This document shows positions 50,970-60,259 of a stretch of 64,000 nt of DNA, piece by piece. A model generated the notes under the pieces. That model had not been told where the DNA came from, made no database searches, and saw only the letters and a list, made by a program, of their open reading frames with translations. This DNA comes from JAVVHH01 sp965199665 (GTDB taxonomy: Bacteria > Pseudomonadota > Alphaproteobacteria > Acetobacterales > Acetobacteraceae). Both the position numbers and the translations under genes were made by a program. Numbering within the stretch: position 1 is the stretch's first letter; each line of letters starts with the position of its first letter. Where the stretch lies: assembly GCA_965199665.1 (NCBI GenBank), contig OZ241208.1, positions 4,030,001-4,094,000 of the forward strand. The letters are read 5' to 3'.

Positions 50970-53900
50970 TTGGCATTTCACGCCCTTCCCATCGATGGAA
51001 GCGGGTTACAGCGTTTGTCCGATCAGCTTCATGCCGGCCCGGACGCGCTCGCCGCCCCGAGCCTCGAACCTTTGTTCCTGCCGCCGCCGCGCATCGGCAT
51101 CGAGAGCGCGTGGTTCGGCCACGTGCCGTTCGCCCACTGGCTCGTCGCCGCCACCGCGCCCCGCCTGCTGGTCGAACTCGGCACCCATAACGGCACCTCC
51201 TACCTGTCCTTCTGCGAGGCCCTGGCCCGCTGGAGCCCGCACGGCCGCGCCTACGCCGTCGACACCTGGGAGGGCGACGAACACGCCGGGCACTACGGCG
51301 ACGACGTGTATTGGGACCTCAAGCGCGTCCATGATGGCCGCTACGCCGGCTTCTCCGAGCTGCTCCGCTGCCGCTTCGACGAAGCCCTGCCGTATTTCGC
51401 CGACGGCTCGATCGACCTGCTGCACATCGACGGGCTGCACACCTACGAGGCCGTCCGCGACGACTGGCTCTCCTGGCGCCCCAAGCTCTCCCCGCGCGCC
51501 GTGGTGCTGTTCCACGACGTCAACGTGCGCGAGCGCGGCTTCGGCGTGTGGCGGCTGTGGGACGAGCTGTCGGCCGAGTTCCCGCACTTCACCTTCTTCC
51601 ACGAGCACGGCCTGGGCGTGCTCGCCCCCGGCCCGGACACCCCGGCCCCGGTGGCCGCGCTCTGCGCGGTCCGCGACGAGGCGGTGCTGGGCGCGCTGCG
51701 CCAGCGCTTCGCCTTCATGGGAGAGCGCTGGCGCGAGGCCAATGACGGCCAACGCACGCTGGCCCGCACCCAGCAGGCCGAGGCCGCGCTGGCCGGCGCG
51801 GTCACCGAACGCGACGCGCTGACCGCCTCGCGCGAGGAGATGCGCGGCTGGCTGGACAATTACGCCACCTCGCTCGCCGGGCTCGATGCGGAAAAGACGG
51901 CGCTGCAGGCCCAGTCGGACGATTGGGAGCGCCGCGCGCTGGCCGCCGAGGCCCGGGTCGGCCGCGGCGAGCGCGACGCCGCCGCCGCCGCCGAGCAGGC
52001 CCGCGCGCGCGATGCCGGTCACGCCGCCCGGGTCGCCGCGCTGGAAGCCGCCGGGGCCCAGCTCCGCGCCGAGATCGCCGCCCTGCGGCAGGAGAACCAG
52101 TCCATCCGCGAGTCGCCGGCCTGGCGCGCTACCGCCCCGTTGCGCAAGCTCGGCGACCGCTTCCCTGGCGTGAGCCGCCGCGCGCTGGGCGTGGCCGCCA
52201 TGGGCGCCGCCGCCGTCAGCGGCGAGCTGCCGTCCCGCCTGCGCCTGCGCCGCCAGGTCCGCGCCGACGCCGCCACCCTGCTCGCCTCCCCTTTGTTCGA
52301 CCGTGCCGGCTATCTGAGCCGCTACCCCGACGTCGCCGCGTCCGGCGCCGACCCGCTCTGGCACTACATCTGGAGCGGCGCCGCCGCCGGCTACGATCCG
52401 CACCCGCTCTTCGACAGCGCCTTCTACCTCCGCCGCTATCCGGACGTTGCGGCCAGCGGCGTCAACCCGCTGGCGCATTACCTGCGGGAGGGCGCCGCCG
52501 CCGGCCACGACCCGCACCCGCTCTTCGACACCGCGCATTACCGCGCCCAGCTGCCGGAAGCGCCGCCCAACGCGCTGGAGCACTGGCTGACGACCGGCTC
52601 CGTCCAGTCGATCGACCCCAACCCGCTCTTCGACGCCGGCTTCTACTGGAACGAGTACCTCCGCGGCGAGCCGATCGCGCTGGACCCGCTCACCCACTTC
52701 GTGCTGCACGGCGGCGACGCCGGCCTGGACCCGCACCCCGATTTCGACACGGACTGGTACCGCGCCCGCTACGCCGTGCCGCCCGCCCTCAACCCGCTGG
52801 CCCACTATCTCGAGACCGGGCGCGCCGCCGGCAACCACCCCTGCCTGCTCGCCGAGCATCTCGGCGGCCCCATCCCGCCCGTCGCCTTCGCCGCCGAACG
52901 GGCGCCGCTGGTCTCGATCGTGGTGCCCGCCTATGGCCGCTCCGCCGACACGCTGCGCTGCCTGGCCGCCATCATGACCGCGAGCGGCGACACCGTGCGC
53001 TACGAGGTCATCGTGGTGGACGACCGCCCCGCCCGCCCGCTCGCCGAGCGGATCAGCCGCATCCCCGGCCTCCATGTCATGCGCAACGGCGAGAACCTCG
53101 GCTTCCTGCGCTCCTGCCGCCGCGCCGCCGAGCAGGCCGGCGGGCGCTACGTCCTGTTCCTCAACAGCGACACCGCCGTGCACCGCGACTGGCTCGCCCC
53201 CCTGGTCCGCGTGGCCGAGGGCGACCGCCGGGTCGCCATGGTCGGCGGCAAGCTGCTCAACACGGACGGCACCATCCAGGAAGCCGGCGGCATCATGCCG
53301 CGCAATGGTTGGGGCAACCCGTTCGGCAAGAACGATCGGGCCGACCGCCCACAATACAACTTCGTCCGCGAGGTCGACGTCGTGGTCGGCGCCTCCATGC
53401 TGATCCGCCTGGCCGCCTGGAACGAGGTCGGCGGCTTCGACGACGACTTCGCCCCCGCCTATTACGAGGAGTTCGACTTCGCCTTCGCACTCCGCGCCCG
53501 CGGCTGGCGCGTCATGTACCAGCCCGCCAGCGTCGTCACCCATTTCGACAGCGCCTCCTACGGGGCCGCCGAGCGCGACCGGCAGTCGGTGATCAACCAC
53601 GCCCAGTTCTGCCGCAAATGGGCCGCCGCCCTGGCCGAACAGCCGACGGACGAGACCCCGATCTACCTCGCCCGCGAGCGCCCCCTGCCGGGCCACATCC
53701 TGGTCGTCGACGATCGGGTGCCGGAGCCCGACAAGCACGCCGGCGCCATCGCCACCTTTGACTGGCTCCGCCTGCTCCGCTCCGAGGGCTTCCGCGTCAC
53801 CTTCTACCCGCACGACCGCCGCAACCCGCCCGGCTACACGGACGCCCTGCAGCAGCTCGGCATCGAGGTGCTCTACGGCGACATCGACGCGCGGGACTGG

Positions 53901-55199
53901 ATCCGCGAGAACGGCGCCCATCTCGACTGGGTCTGGCTCGCCCGCCCCGCCGTCGCCGAGCCCCTGCTGGACGCCGTGCGCGACCACGCCGGCGGCCGGC
54001 TGATCTACTACACCCACGACCTCCACTTCTTGCGCGAGGAGCGCCGCGCCGACCTCACCGGCGAGGACGAGCACCGCGAGGAGGCCTGGCGCCTGCGTGG
54101 CTTGGAGCGGGAGATCTTCCGCCGCGCCCACCTGGTGCTCTCCCCCAGCGCGGACGAGATCCCGGTCGTGCAGGGCCTGGCGCCGGCCGTTCGCGCCCGC
54201 GCCATCCCGCTCTACTCGGTGCCCGCCGCCCCGCGCGCCGGGCACGACGCGGCCGATTTCGCCGCCCGCGGCCCCGTGGTGCTGTTCGTCGGCGGCTACG
54301 ACCACCTGCCCAACGTCGATACCGCCGAATGGCTCGCCCGCGAGATCATGCCCCTGGTGCGCGAGACCGTGCCGGACGCCGTGCTGATCCTGGCCGGCAG
54401 CAAGCCGCCGCCGGCGCTGCAGGCGCTGGCCGGACCGTCGGTGGAGGTGCCGGGCTGGCTGCCCGACCTGGCGCCGCTCTACCGCCGGGCCCGGCTGACG
54501 CTGAACGCGCTGCGATTCGGCGCCGGCGTGAAGGGCAAGATCATCGCGAGCCTGCAGGCCGGCGTCCCCGTCGTGACCACCGCGCTCGGCAACGAGGGCC
54601 TCGGCCTCCAGCCCGGCGTCGAAGCCCTCGTGGCCGACGACGCGCCCGGCCTGGCCGCCCACGCGGTCGCCCTGCTGGGCGATCCCGCGCGCTGCGCCCG
54701 CCTGGCGCAAGCCGGCTTCGCCCGCGCCGAGACCACCTTCGGCGAATACACCCTCCGCCGCGCCCTGCTCGACGCCGTGGAGCGCGAGCACTGCCCGGTC
54801 TGCGGCCATTGGGAAGCCACGGCCACCCCGGTCGCCGCCTGCCCCTCCTGTGGCGCCGGCCCGGCCGAGCGCGCCCTGGCCGATACCGCGCTGATGCCGT
54901 TCCGCGCCGCCAACCTCGGCAGCCTGCGCGAGGCCGCCCCCTCCCTCGGCCGCGCTGCGGTGCCCGCCGGCCCGCTCGCGGACGCGTTGGGCCGGGAGGA
55001 TGGTGCCCCGCTCGACCTGCTGATCCTGCCCGCTGCGCCCGCCGACCCGGTGGCCGCCGGCGCCCAGATCCGCGCCGGCGGCCGCCTGGTGATGCCCGCC
55101 ACCGATGCCGCGCCGAGCCTCCCCGGCTGGGAGTCGCGGCGGCAGAGCGGCGGCGCCACGCTGGAACTCCGCAAGCCCGCCAAGGCGCCCACCGCGTGA
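50970..55199 (+). CDS. Multidomain methyltransferase/coiled-coil/repeat/GT2/GT4 protein
   Basis: This 1409-residue protein combines several activities. Residues about 60-200 form a class I methyltransferase of the Methyltransf_24 type (LVELGTHNGTSYLSF, LLHIDGLHTYE, FHDVN). A coiled coil spans about 250-385 and ends in SPAWRATAPLR. Residues about 436-625 contain three to four degenerate repeats with YPDVAASG, WHYI/AHYL and DPHPLFD blocks. A GT2 domain follows at about 645-880 (SIVVPAYGRSADT, LFLNSDTAVHRDWL), then a GT-B domain at about 905-1260 (GAGVKGKIIASLQAGVPVV). A zinc-ribbon-like CPVCGH..CPSCG lies near 1274-1294. No ATG is available; I use the TTG at 50970, and CTG 50961 is an alternative. 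The gene probably builds and caps a surface polysaccharide. Confidence 0.85.
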   Translation: MAFHALPIDGSGLQRLSDQLHAGPDALAAPSLEPLFLPPPRIGIESAWFGHVPFAHWLVAATAPRLLVELGTHNGTSYLSFCEALARWSPHGRAYAVDTWEGDEHAGHYGDDVYWDLKRVHDGRYAGFSELLRCRFDEALPYFADGSIDLLHIDGLHTYEAVRDDWLSWRPKLSPRAVVLFHDVNVRERGFGVWRLWDELSAEFPHFTFFHEHGLGVLAPGPDTPAPVAALCAVRDEAVLGALRQRFAFMGERWREANDGQRTLARTQQAEAALAGAVTERDALTASREEMRGWLDNYATSLAGLDAEKTALQAQSDDWERRALAAEARVGRGERDAAAAAEQARARDAGHAARVAALEAAGAQLRAEIAALRQENQSIRESPAWRATAPLRKLGDRFPGVSRRALGVAAMGAAAVSGELPSRLRLRRQVRADAATLLASPLFDRAGYLSRYPDVAASGADPLWHYIWSGAAAGYDPHPLFDSAFYLRRYPDVAASGVNPLAHYLREGAAAGHDPHPLFDTAHYRAQLPEAPPNALEHWLTTGSVQSIDPNPLFDAGFYWNEYLRGEPIALDPLTHFVLHGGDAGLDPHPDFDTDWYRARYAVPPALNPLAHYLETGRAAGNHPCLLAEHLGGPIPPVAFAAERAPLVSIVVPAYGRSADTLRCLAAIMTASGDTVRYEVIVVDDRPARPLAERISRIPGLHVMRNGENLGFLRSCRRAAEQAGGRYVLFLNSDTAVHRDWLAPLVRVAEGDRRVAMVGGKLLNTDGTIQEAGGIMPRNGWGNPFGKNDRADRPQYNFVREVDVVVGASMLIRLAAWNEVGGFDDDFAPAYYEEFDFAFALRARGWRVMYQPASVVTHFDSASYGAAERDRQSVINHAQFCRKWAAALAEQPTDETPIYLARERPLPGHILVVDDRVPEPDKHAGAIATFDWLRLLRSEGFRVTFYPHDRRNPPGYTDALQQLGIEVLYGDIDARDWIRENGAHLDWVWLARPAVAEPLLDAVRDHAGGRLIYYTHDLHFLREERRADLTGEDEHREEAWRLRGLEREIFRRAHLVLSPSADEIPVVQGLAPAVRARAIPLYSVPAAPRAGHDAADFAARGPVVLFVGGYDHLPNVDTAEWLAREIMPLVRETVPDAVLILAGSKPPPALQALAGPSVEVPGWLPDLAPLYRRARLTLNALRFGAGVKGKIIASLQAGVPVVTTALGNEGLGLQPGVEALVADDAPGLAAHAVALLGDPARCARLAQAGFARAETTFGEYTLRRALLDAVEREHCPVCGHWEATATPVAACPSCGAGPAERALADTALMPFRAANLGSLREAAPSLGRAAVPAGPLADALGREDGAPLDLLILPAAPADPVAAGAQIRAGGRLVMPATDAAPSLPGWESRRQSGGATLELRKPAKAPTA

Positions 55200-56731
55200 T
55201 CGACCCCCAACTCCCCACCGCCCCGCCGTCCCGCGGCGCCGGACCGTCGGTGATGCTGGACCTGCGCCCCTGCTACGAGGGCTTCGCCGGCATCCCGCAG
55301 GAGGTCCGCTTGCTGTTCGCCATGTTCGCCGAGCTGCCGCTGCGCCGCTTCGCCGGGCTGGCCTCCGGCATCCACTACACCTCCCGCCGCATGAAGGCCT
55401 CGACCCCTTACGAGCGGGTCATGGCGCAGACCCGGCTGCTCATCAGCCAGGACACCAAGCGCGCGCACTGGGCGCCGGGGCTCAGCCTGCTGCCCGGCTT
55501 CGTGCGCCGCCGCCTGTTCAAGCCCTACCTCGTGGTGTCGGAGATGTTCCGCCGCGAGAAGCTGGACCTCCAGATCGACTCGCAGCTGTTCGAGGACTTC
55601 ATCTGGACCAAGCTGTTCGACCGCACCCTCGCCCCGCAGGACCGCGCGCTGATCCACCGCGCCGAGTATTTCGCCACCGAGCTCGGCCACGAATACGCCC
55701 GGTCCTTCTCCCTGCTGCCCCGCTTCTTCCAGCGCCGCATCGACACGGAGGGCTGGGACGTCTTCTTCGGCGCCAGCGTCTCGCCCTACCGCGTCGCCCC
55801 CGGCACGCGCATGATGATCCGCTACTACGACGCCCTGCCGCTGCTGAGCCCGCACACCATCGGCGAGCCTTGGCCGCACGCCACCAGCCACGGCCGCATG
55901 CTCCAGCGCAACATCGCCGACGGTGCCGAGCTGTTCTGCGACAGCGAGCCGGTGCGCGAGGACGTGCTGCGCCTGTTCCCGCAAGCCGAGCGCCGGGTCC
56001 ACACCATCCCCGTCACCGTGGCGCCCGAGTTCTATCCGGACGTGCGGCCGGAAAAGGAGCTGCGCACCATCCTGCAGCGCCGCAGCAGCCCCGCCACCGC
56101 CGGCAGCAAGTCGTCCGGCCCGGCCGCCCCGGCCGCCATGCCGCGCCTGTTCATGGCCGTCTCCACGCTGGAGCCGCGCAAGAACTACCTGAAGCTGTTC
56201 CGCGCCTTCGAGATCGCCCGCCGCATCACGCCCCAATCCATCCAGCTCCTGATCGTCGCCAACCCCGGCTGGCGGTCGGAGGCGGAGCTGACCGAGCTCA
56301 AGGCACTCGTGCGCGAAGGCACCTTCCACGTCGCCGGCGTCCCCACCGCCGAGCTGCGTATCCTGTATTCCATGGCCCATTGCGTGGTCGCCCCCAGCCG
56401 CGCCGAAGGCTTCGACTATTCCGGCGTCGAGGGCATGGCCTGCGGCGCCCCGGTCATCGCCTCCGACATACCCGTGCATCGCTGGGTCTACGGCGACGCC
56501 GCCGAATACGCCGACAGCTACGACGAGGAGGCCCTCGGCCGCGTCATCGCCCGCGTCGCCGAGCTGCCCCGCGAGCACGGCCACCTGGCCGACATGCGCG
56601 AGCGCGGCTTCCGCCGAGCGATGCTGTATCGACCCTCCACCCTGGCACCGCGTTGGGAACAGGCCATCATCGACGTCGCCGGACGGCCCCGGATCGTAGA
56701 GCCCGTCCCGAGTCGAATGGCTCGAGGCTAG
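55196..56731 (+). CDS. Glycosyltransferase, GT-B fold (family 4-like)
   Basis: The 511-residue protein has an N-terminal acceptor-side domain starting PSVMLDLRPCYEGFAGIPQE (about residues 17-36) and a C-terminal glycosyl_transf_1 domain with FMAVSTLEPRKNYLKLF (about 315-331), IVANPGWRS and the E-x7-E-type region RAEGFDYSGVEGMACGAPV (about 401-419). It begins with GTG in the four-base overlap GTGA with the preceding gene. It fits mannosyl- or rhamnosyltransferases of exopolysaccharide loci, but the sugar is not predictable. Confidence 0.87.
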   Translation: MIDPQLPTAPPSRGAGPSVMLDLRPCYEGFAGIPQEVRLLFAMFAELPLRRFAGLASGIHYTSRRMKASTPYERVMAQTRLLISQDTKRAHWAPGLSLLPGFVRRRLFKPYLVVSEMFRREKLDLQIDSQLFEDFIWTKLFDRTLAPQDRALIHRAEYFATELGHEYARSFSLLPRFFQRRIDTEGWDVFFGASVSPYRVAPGTRMMIRYYDALPLLSPHTIGEPWPHATSHGRMLQRNIADGAELFCDSEPVREDVLRLFPQAERRVHTIPVTVAPEFYPDVRPEKELRTILQRRSSPATAGSKSSGPAAPAAMPRLFMAVSTLEPRKNYLKLFRAFEIARRITPQSIQLLIVANPGWRSEAELTELKALVREGTFHVAGVPTAELRILYSMAHCVVAPSRAEGFDYSGVEGMACGAPVIASDIPVHRWVYGDAAEYADSYDEEALGRVIARVAELPREHGHLADMRERGFRRAMLYRPSTLAPRWEQAIIDVAGRPRIVEPVPSRMARG

Positions 56732-56813
56732 TGCGCTACCTCATCGTTAGGAGAGCAACGTCATCCGACCGAACCGGCTCGGTTCGATGGGATGTTGCTC
56801 TAAAGGAGCGAGC

Positions 56814-57908
56814 ATGAGCGAGCAGACCGACGCGGCCACCCGCATCTGGGATCAGCGCTACGAAGGCAACGAGCACGTCGGCACCCAGCCGATCATCGAG
56901 GGTGACCCGACCGACTACACCCAGCACAAATTCCTCTACGCCCACTCCATCGCCGAGCCGCAGACCGGCTCGCCCGACGGCTACAACCTCGACCGCGTCG
57001 GCCGCCGCTTCCTCACCCCGCCGCCCCAACGCATGCTCGCCCTCGGCGTCGGCATGGCGTTCACCGAAGAACACCTGCTGCGGCACAACTACGCGCAGCA
57101 CATCGTCGCCTACGAGATGTCCGCCACCGCCGTCGAGCGCGCCCGCCAGCGTTTCGCGGAGGCCGGGCTGTCCGACCGCATCGAGCTGCGCGCCGCCGAC
57201 GTGCTGGAGGACAACCTCCCGGATGCGAGCTTCGACGCCGTGTTCGTGCAGGCCGCGATCCACCATTTCTACCGCATCGACGAGATGTTCGAGCTGATGC
57301 ACCGCGTGCTCAAGCCCGGCGGCCTGCTGGTGTTCGACGAGTATGTCGGCCCCGACCTCCACGTCTGGGATCCCTACGTTGTCACCCTGATGGACGAGCT
57401 CAACGCCTGCCTCGCGCCGAAGTACCGGTGGGACTGGCACGTCCAGGCCGAGCGCCTCGAGGGGCCCAAGCCCTCCCGCGAATGGATGCTGCAGCACGAC
57501 CCCTCGGAAGGCGTGCACGCATCCCGCATCCTGCCGCTCACCTATCAGTGGTTCAACGTGATCGACCGCGCCGATTACGGCGGCACCTTCCTGCGGCCCT
57601 TCTTCAGCGGCATCCTGCGCAACTTCGACTGGTCCGACCCCAAGGATCAGACCGTCGCCCGCCTCGTCATGCTCATCGAGAAGCTCATGACCCGGCACGG
57701 CGCCATCCCGCACTACCAGACCAGCATCGTCGCCCGCCGCCGCGACAACCCGCTGCCGCCGCTCACGGAGGCGCAGACCGCCCGCATCGGCTACACCGAC
57801 TGGCCCGGCCTGCCCGACCCCGTGCCGCCGCCCGCCGCGCCGCCGCCCGTTTCAACCCCGCGCCGCCTCGCCCGCGCCCTGCGGCGGCGGTTGCGCCGGC
57901 TCGGCTGA
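56814..57908 (+). CDS. Class I SAM-dependent methyltransferase in the glycan locus
   Basis: The 364-residue protein has methyltransferase motif I as MLALGVGMAFTEEHLL (about residues 74-89), an acidic ribose contact in VAYEMS, the post-I ADVLEDNLPDASFDAVF block (about 128-144), and HRVLKPGGLLVFDEY (about 163-177). The C-terminal 60 residues are proline/arginine-rich and basic. TAAAGGAG gives a good ribosome-binding site before the ATG at 56814. The 82-base gap to the previous gene holds no obvious signal. It could methylate a sugar of the polymer made by its neighbours; that is inference. Confidence 0.85.
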   Translation: MSEQTDAATRIWDQRYEGNEHVGTQPIIEGDPTDYTQHKFLYAHSIAEPQTGSPDGYNLDRVGRRFLTPPPQRMLALGVGMAFTEEHLLRHNYAQHIVAYEMSATAVERARQRFAEAGLSDRIELRAADVLEDNLPDASFDAVFVQAAIHHFYRIDEMFELMHRVLKPGGLLVFDEYVGPDLHVWDPYVVTLMDELNACLAPKYRWDWHVQAERLEGPKPSREWMLQHDPSEGVHASRILPLTYQWFNVIDRADYGGTFLRPFFSGILRNFDWSDPKDQTVARLVMLIEKLMTRHGAIPHYQTSIVARRRDNPLPPLTEAQTARIGYTDWPGLPDPVPPPAAPPPVSTPRRLARALRRRLRRLG

Positions 57909-58946
57909 CCGGTCGAGCCGCCGGCGCCAGCGCAGCGCCGGCCGCTCCACCGCGTGCCAGGAGAACAAGGCCAGCGGCACCGTCAGCGCGGTGCACAGCA
58001 GGACCGGGTAGGGAAAGCCCGGCCACGTCGCCAGCACCGCCTGCTGCACCGGGAACGCGTAGAGATACATTCCGTACGACAGGTCGCCGAACCGCGACGC
58101 CCGACGGATCACCGGCAGCCCGCCCCGCCCGAACGCGATGACCATGTAGGGCAGGGTGAACCACTCGAAGGGCAGGTTCCACCAATCGGCATAGGCCGAG
58201 ATCAGGTAGTTGCCGCAAAAGAAGATCAGGCAGACGTCGGCCCGCCAGAACGCGTCGCCCCACCGCCGGTCCAGCCGGTACAGCGCCGAGCCGACCAGGA
58301 AGAACGGGAACGCCACCAGCGCGTAGCGCAGGTCCAGATGATAGACGTAGACGACCGCCGGCTCGTCCCCGGCATAGAACATCGCGGCCCCGAGGCCGCC
58401 CGCCAGCGCCGCCACCACCGCCAGCGCCAGGACCCGCCGCCGCGCCGCCACCAGCGCGAACACCGGCACCGTCAGGTAGCACAGGAACTCCGGCAACAGG
58501 CTCCACAGCGACCCGTTCACCGCCCCGCGCTCCCGCAGCCCGGTGAACACCCCCGGCAGGAACAGCTGGTTGAGCAGCGCGATGTTGCCCAGATATCCCC
58601 AGCTCTGCCCCGACGCCGCGTAGTCCGCCAGCGGCCACGACGTCATCAGCGGCCCCAGCACGCCGGCGGTCAGCACCACGCAGGCGATCAGCCCGGGGAA
58701 GATCCGCAGCGCCCGCTTGCCCAGGAACGCCAGCAGGTCCGGCGACCGGTCCCAGCTCGCCGTCACCAGGTAGCCGCTGATGGCGAAGAACACGTCCAGC
58801 CCCACCCGCGCGAACGGCACCCCCCACAGCCCGGACGCGCCCCCGCCCGACAGCTCCCAGCCATGGCCGTGGATCACCATGATCGCCGCGAACAACCGCA
58901 TCGCATCCAGGTTGTTGCGATGTCCCCCGCCCGCCGATCCGCTCAT
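57852..58946 (-). CDS. Acyltransferase 3 family membrane protein (catalytic-type copy)
   Basis: The 364-residue integral membrane protein belongs to the OafA/ExoZ acyltransferase-3 family that O-acylates surface sugars. It begins NNLDAMRLFAAIMVIHGHGW (residues 10-29), keeping the family histidine in the IHGHG stretch. FARVGLDVFFAISGYLVTAS (about 45-64) and the final FSWHAVERPALRW (about 330-342) are typical. About ten hydrophobic segments are seen. It is read against the methyltransferase gene and its end overlaps it by 57 bases. It follows the paralogous gene with a 4-base overlap (ATGA). Confidence 0.87.
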   Translation of the reverse strand: MSGSAGGGHRNNLDAMRLFAAIMVIHGHGWELSGGGASGLWGVPFARVGLDVFFAISGYLVTASWDRSPDLLAFLGKRALRIFPGLIACVVLTAGVLGPLMTSWPLADYAASGQSWGYLGNIALLNQLFLPGVFTGLRERGAVNGSLWSLLPEFLCYLTVPVFALVAARRRVLALAVVAALAGGLGAAMFYAGDEPAVVYVYHLDLRYALVAFPFFLVGSALYRLDRRWGDAFWRADVCLIFFCGNYLISAYADWWNLPFEWFTLPYMVIAFGRGGLPVIRRASRFGDLSYGMYLYAFPVQQAVLATWPGFPYPVLLCTALTVPLALFSWHAVERPALRWRRRLDRSAEPAQPPPQGAGEAARG

Positions 58947-60019
58947 CGCGACGCTTCCGCCAGCCCGGCGTCCCGCGGCCGCCAGCGCAGCGCCGGCCGC
59001 TCCACCAGGAACCAGGACAGCACCCCCGCCACGAACGACACCCCCAGGCACAGCAGGATCGGGTGCGCCACCCCCGGCCACCGCGCCACGATGAGCTGCT
59101 GCAGCGGGAACCCGTACAAGAACATTCCGAAGGCCGGCCGCCCGAACCGGAACACCCGGGGCAGCCCCGGCAGCGTCCCCCGCCCCGCCGCCACCAGCAT
59201 GGTCGGCAGCGTGAGCCACAGCAGCACGAGGGTGTTGCGGTCCAGCCAGGTCGCCGCGATCCAGGTCGCCGCGAAGCACAGCAGCGCCACGTCCGGCCGC
59301 TCCAGCGCCGCGCCGTATCGGCGTCCCAGGAAGCCCAGCGCCGCCCCCACGAAGAAGAACGGCATCTCCGGCATCGCGTCGGCGAACTCCGAGCGGCGGA
59401 GCAGCAGCGGCAGATCGGCCGGCACCGTCGGCCAGGCCAGCGCGGCGGCGGCGAACAGCACCGCCAGTGCCATCGCCCCCAGCGCCGGCCGCCGCCCCAG
59501 CCCCACCAGCAGCACCGCCACGCAGCCGATCGCGTACGCCGTCAGCGTCCACAGCAGCGGGTGCGCCGCGCCCGACCATTGCTGCCCCTCGAACGCCCGC
59601 GGCAGGAATGGCTGCGGCAGCAGGATCGCATTGGACAGGAAGCGCCGCGTTTCCATCGCCAGCAGGTACGCCCGCCGCGGCAGCGCGGTGGCGAATGGCC
59701 CGATCGCGAACGCGATGACGAACACCGCCGCCACCAGCCCGGGCCCCACCCGCCGCAGCCGGCGGAGCAGGAACGCGCCCGGCGACGCGCTGCGCCCGAG
59801 GCTGACCGCCGCGCCATACCCCGCCAGGCTGAACAGCAGGTCGAGCCCGAGCCGCTGCAGCGGCGCCCCCCAGATCCCCGGCGGCACCCCGCCCGTCAGC
59901 ACCAGCCCGTTGCCGACCACCAGGATGCCGACCGCCAGGAGACGCAGCGCATCGAAGTTCGTGGGCGCCGCCAAGGATGGGGGCGCCAGGGTTGGGGGTG
60001 GCAGGAATGTCGCGAGCAT
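58943..60019 (-). CDS. Acyltransferase 3 family paralogue lacking the family histidines
   Basis: This 358-residue membrane protein is clearly a paralogue of its downstream neighbour, with matching blocks at TNFDALRLLAVGILVVGNGL (residues 20-39), LGLDLLFSLAGYGAAVSLG and LSWFLVERPALRWRPR. Where the neighbour has IHGHGW, this protein reads VVGNGL, so both histidines of the family motif are missing. It may be an inactive partner subunit, a transporter-like derivative or have changed specificity. It retains about ten hydrophobic segments. It starts with the ATG at 60019 and overlaps the second gene by 4 bases. Confidence 0.85.
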   Translation of the reverse strand: MLATFLPPPTLAPPSLAAPTNFDALRLLAVGILVVGNGLVLTGGVPPGIWGAPLQRLGLDLLFSLAGYGAAVSLGRSASPGAFLLRRLRRVGPGLVAAVFVIAFAIGPFATALPRRAYLLAMETRRFLSNAILLPQPFLPRAFEGQQWSGAAHPLLWTLTAYAIGCVAVLLVGLGRRPALGAMALAVLFAAAALAWPTVPADLPLLLRRSEFADAMPEMPFFFVGAALGFLGRRYGAALERPDVALLCFAATWIAATWLDRNTLVLLWLTLPTMLVAAGRGTLPGLPRVFRFGRPAFGMFLYGFPLQQLIVARWPGVAHPILLCLGVSFVAGVLSWFLVERPALRWRPRDAGLAEASR

Positions 60020-60259
60020 GGGGTGGCCGTGACTAACACCGGGTCTGCCCCGCTTCCAGGGTTCCTGCGATCCGGAGTTCGCGCGAGTTGAGCGGGGTCC
60101 CGATTTGCAGTACAGCGTCGGTCATCGACGAAGGCGCCGCGTCGGCGTGTGGGCCGGCGTCCCATCTTTCGACCCATTCGTCACCCTCGCGCGACGCGCG
60201 ACGCCGGCACCCTGCCAGCGCAGCCTGGTTCCCTCCCGTTCCATGACCGCACCCCACCG

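Noticed and set aside
51006..54809. 1267-residue open frame antisense to the large glycosyltransferase gene
   Set aside because: It is a mirror of a very GC-rich coding frame, has low-complexity composition without recognisable domains, and the sense frame carries clear GT and methyltransferase motifs.
56732..56813. tRNA gene (GGTTCGATGGGAT resembling a T-arm)
   Set aside because: No acceptor, D-arm or anticodon pairing could be found around it, and no CCA end.
60149..60259. N-terminal extension of the GT4 gene from GTG 60149
   Set aside because: The 37 residues are Arg/Pro-rich and unlike any GT start; the conserved fold begins at the TTG at 60260.
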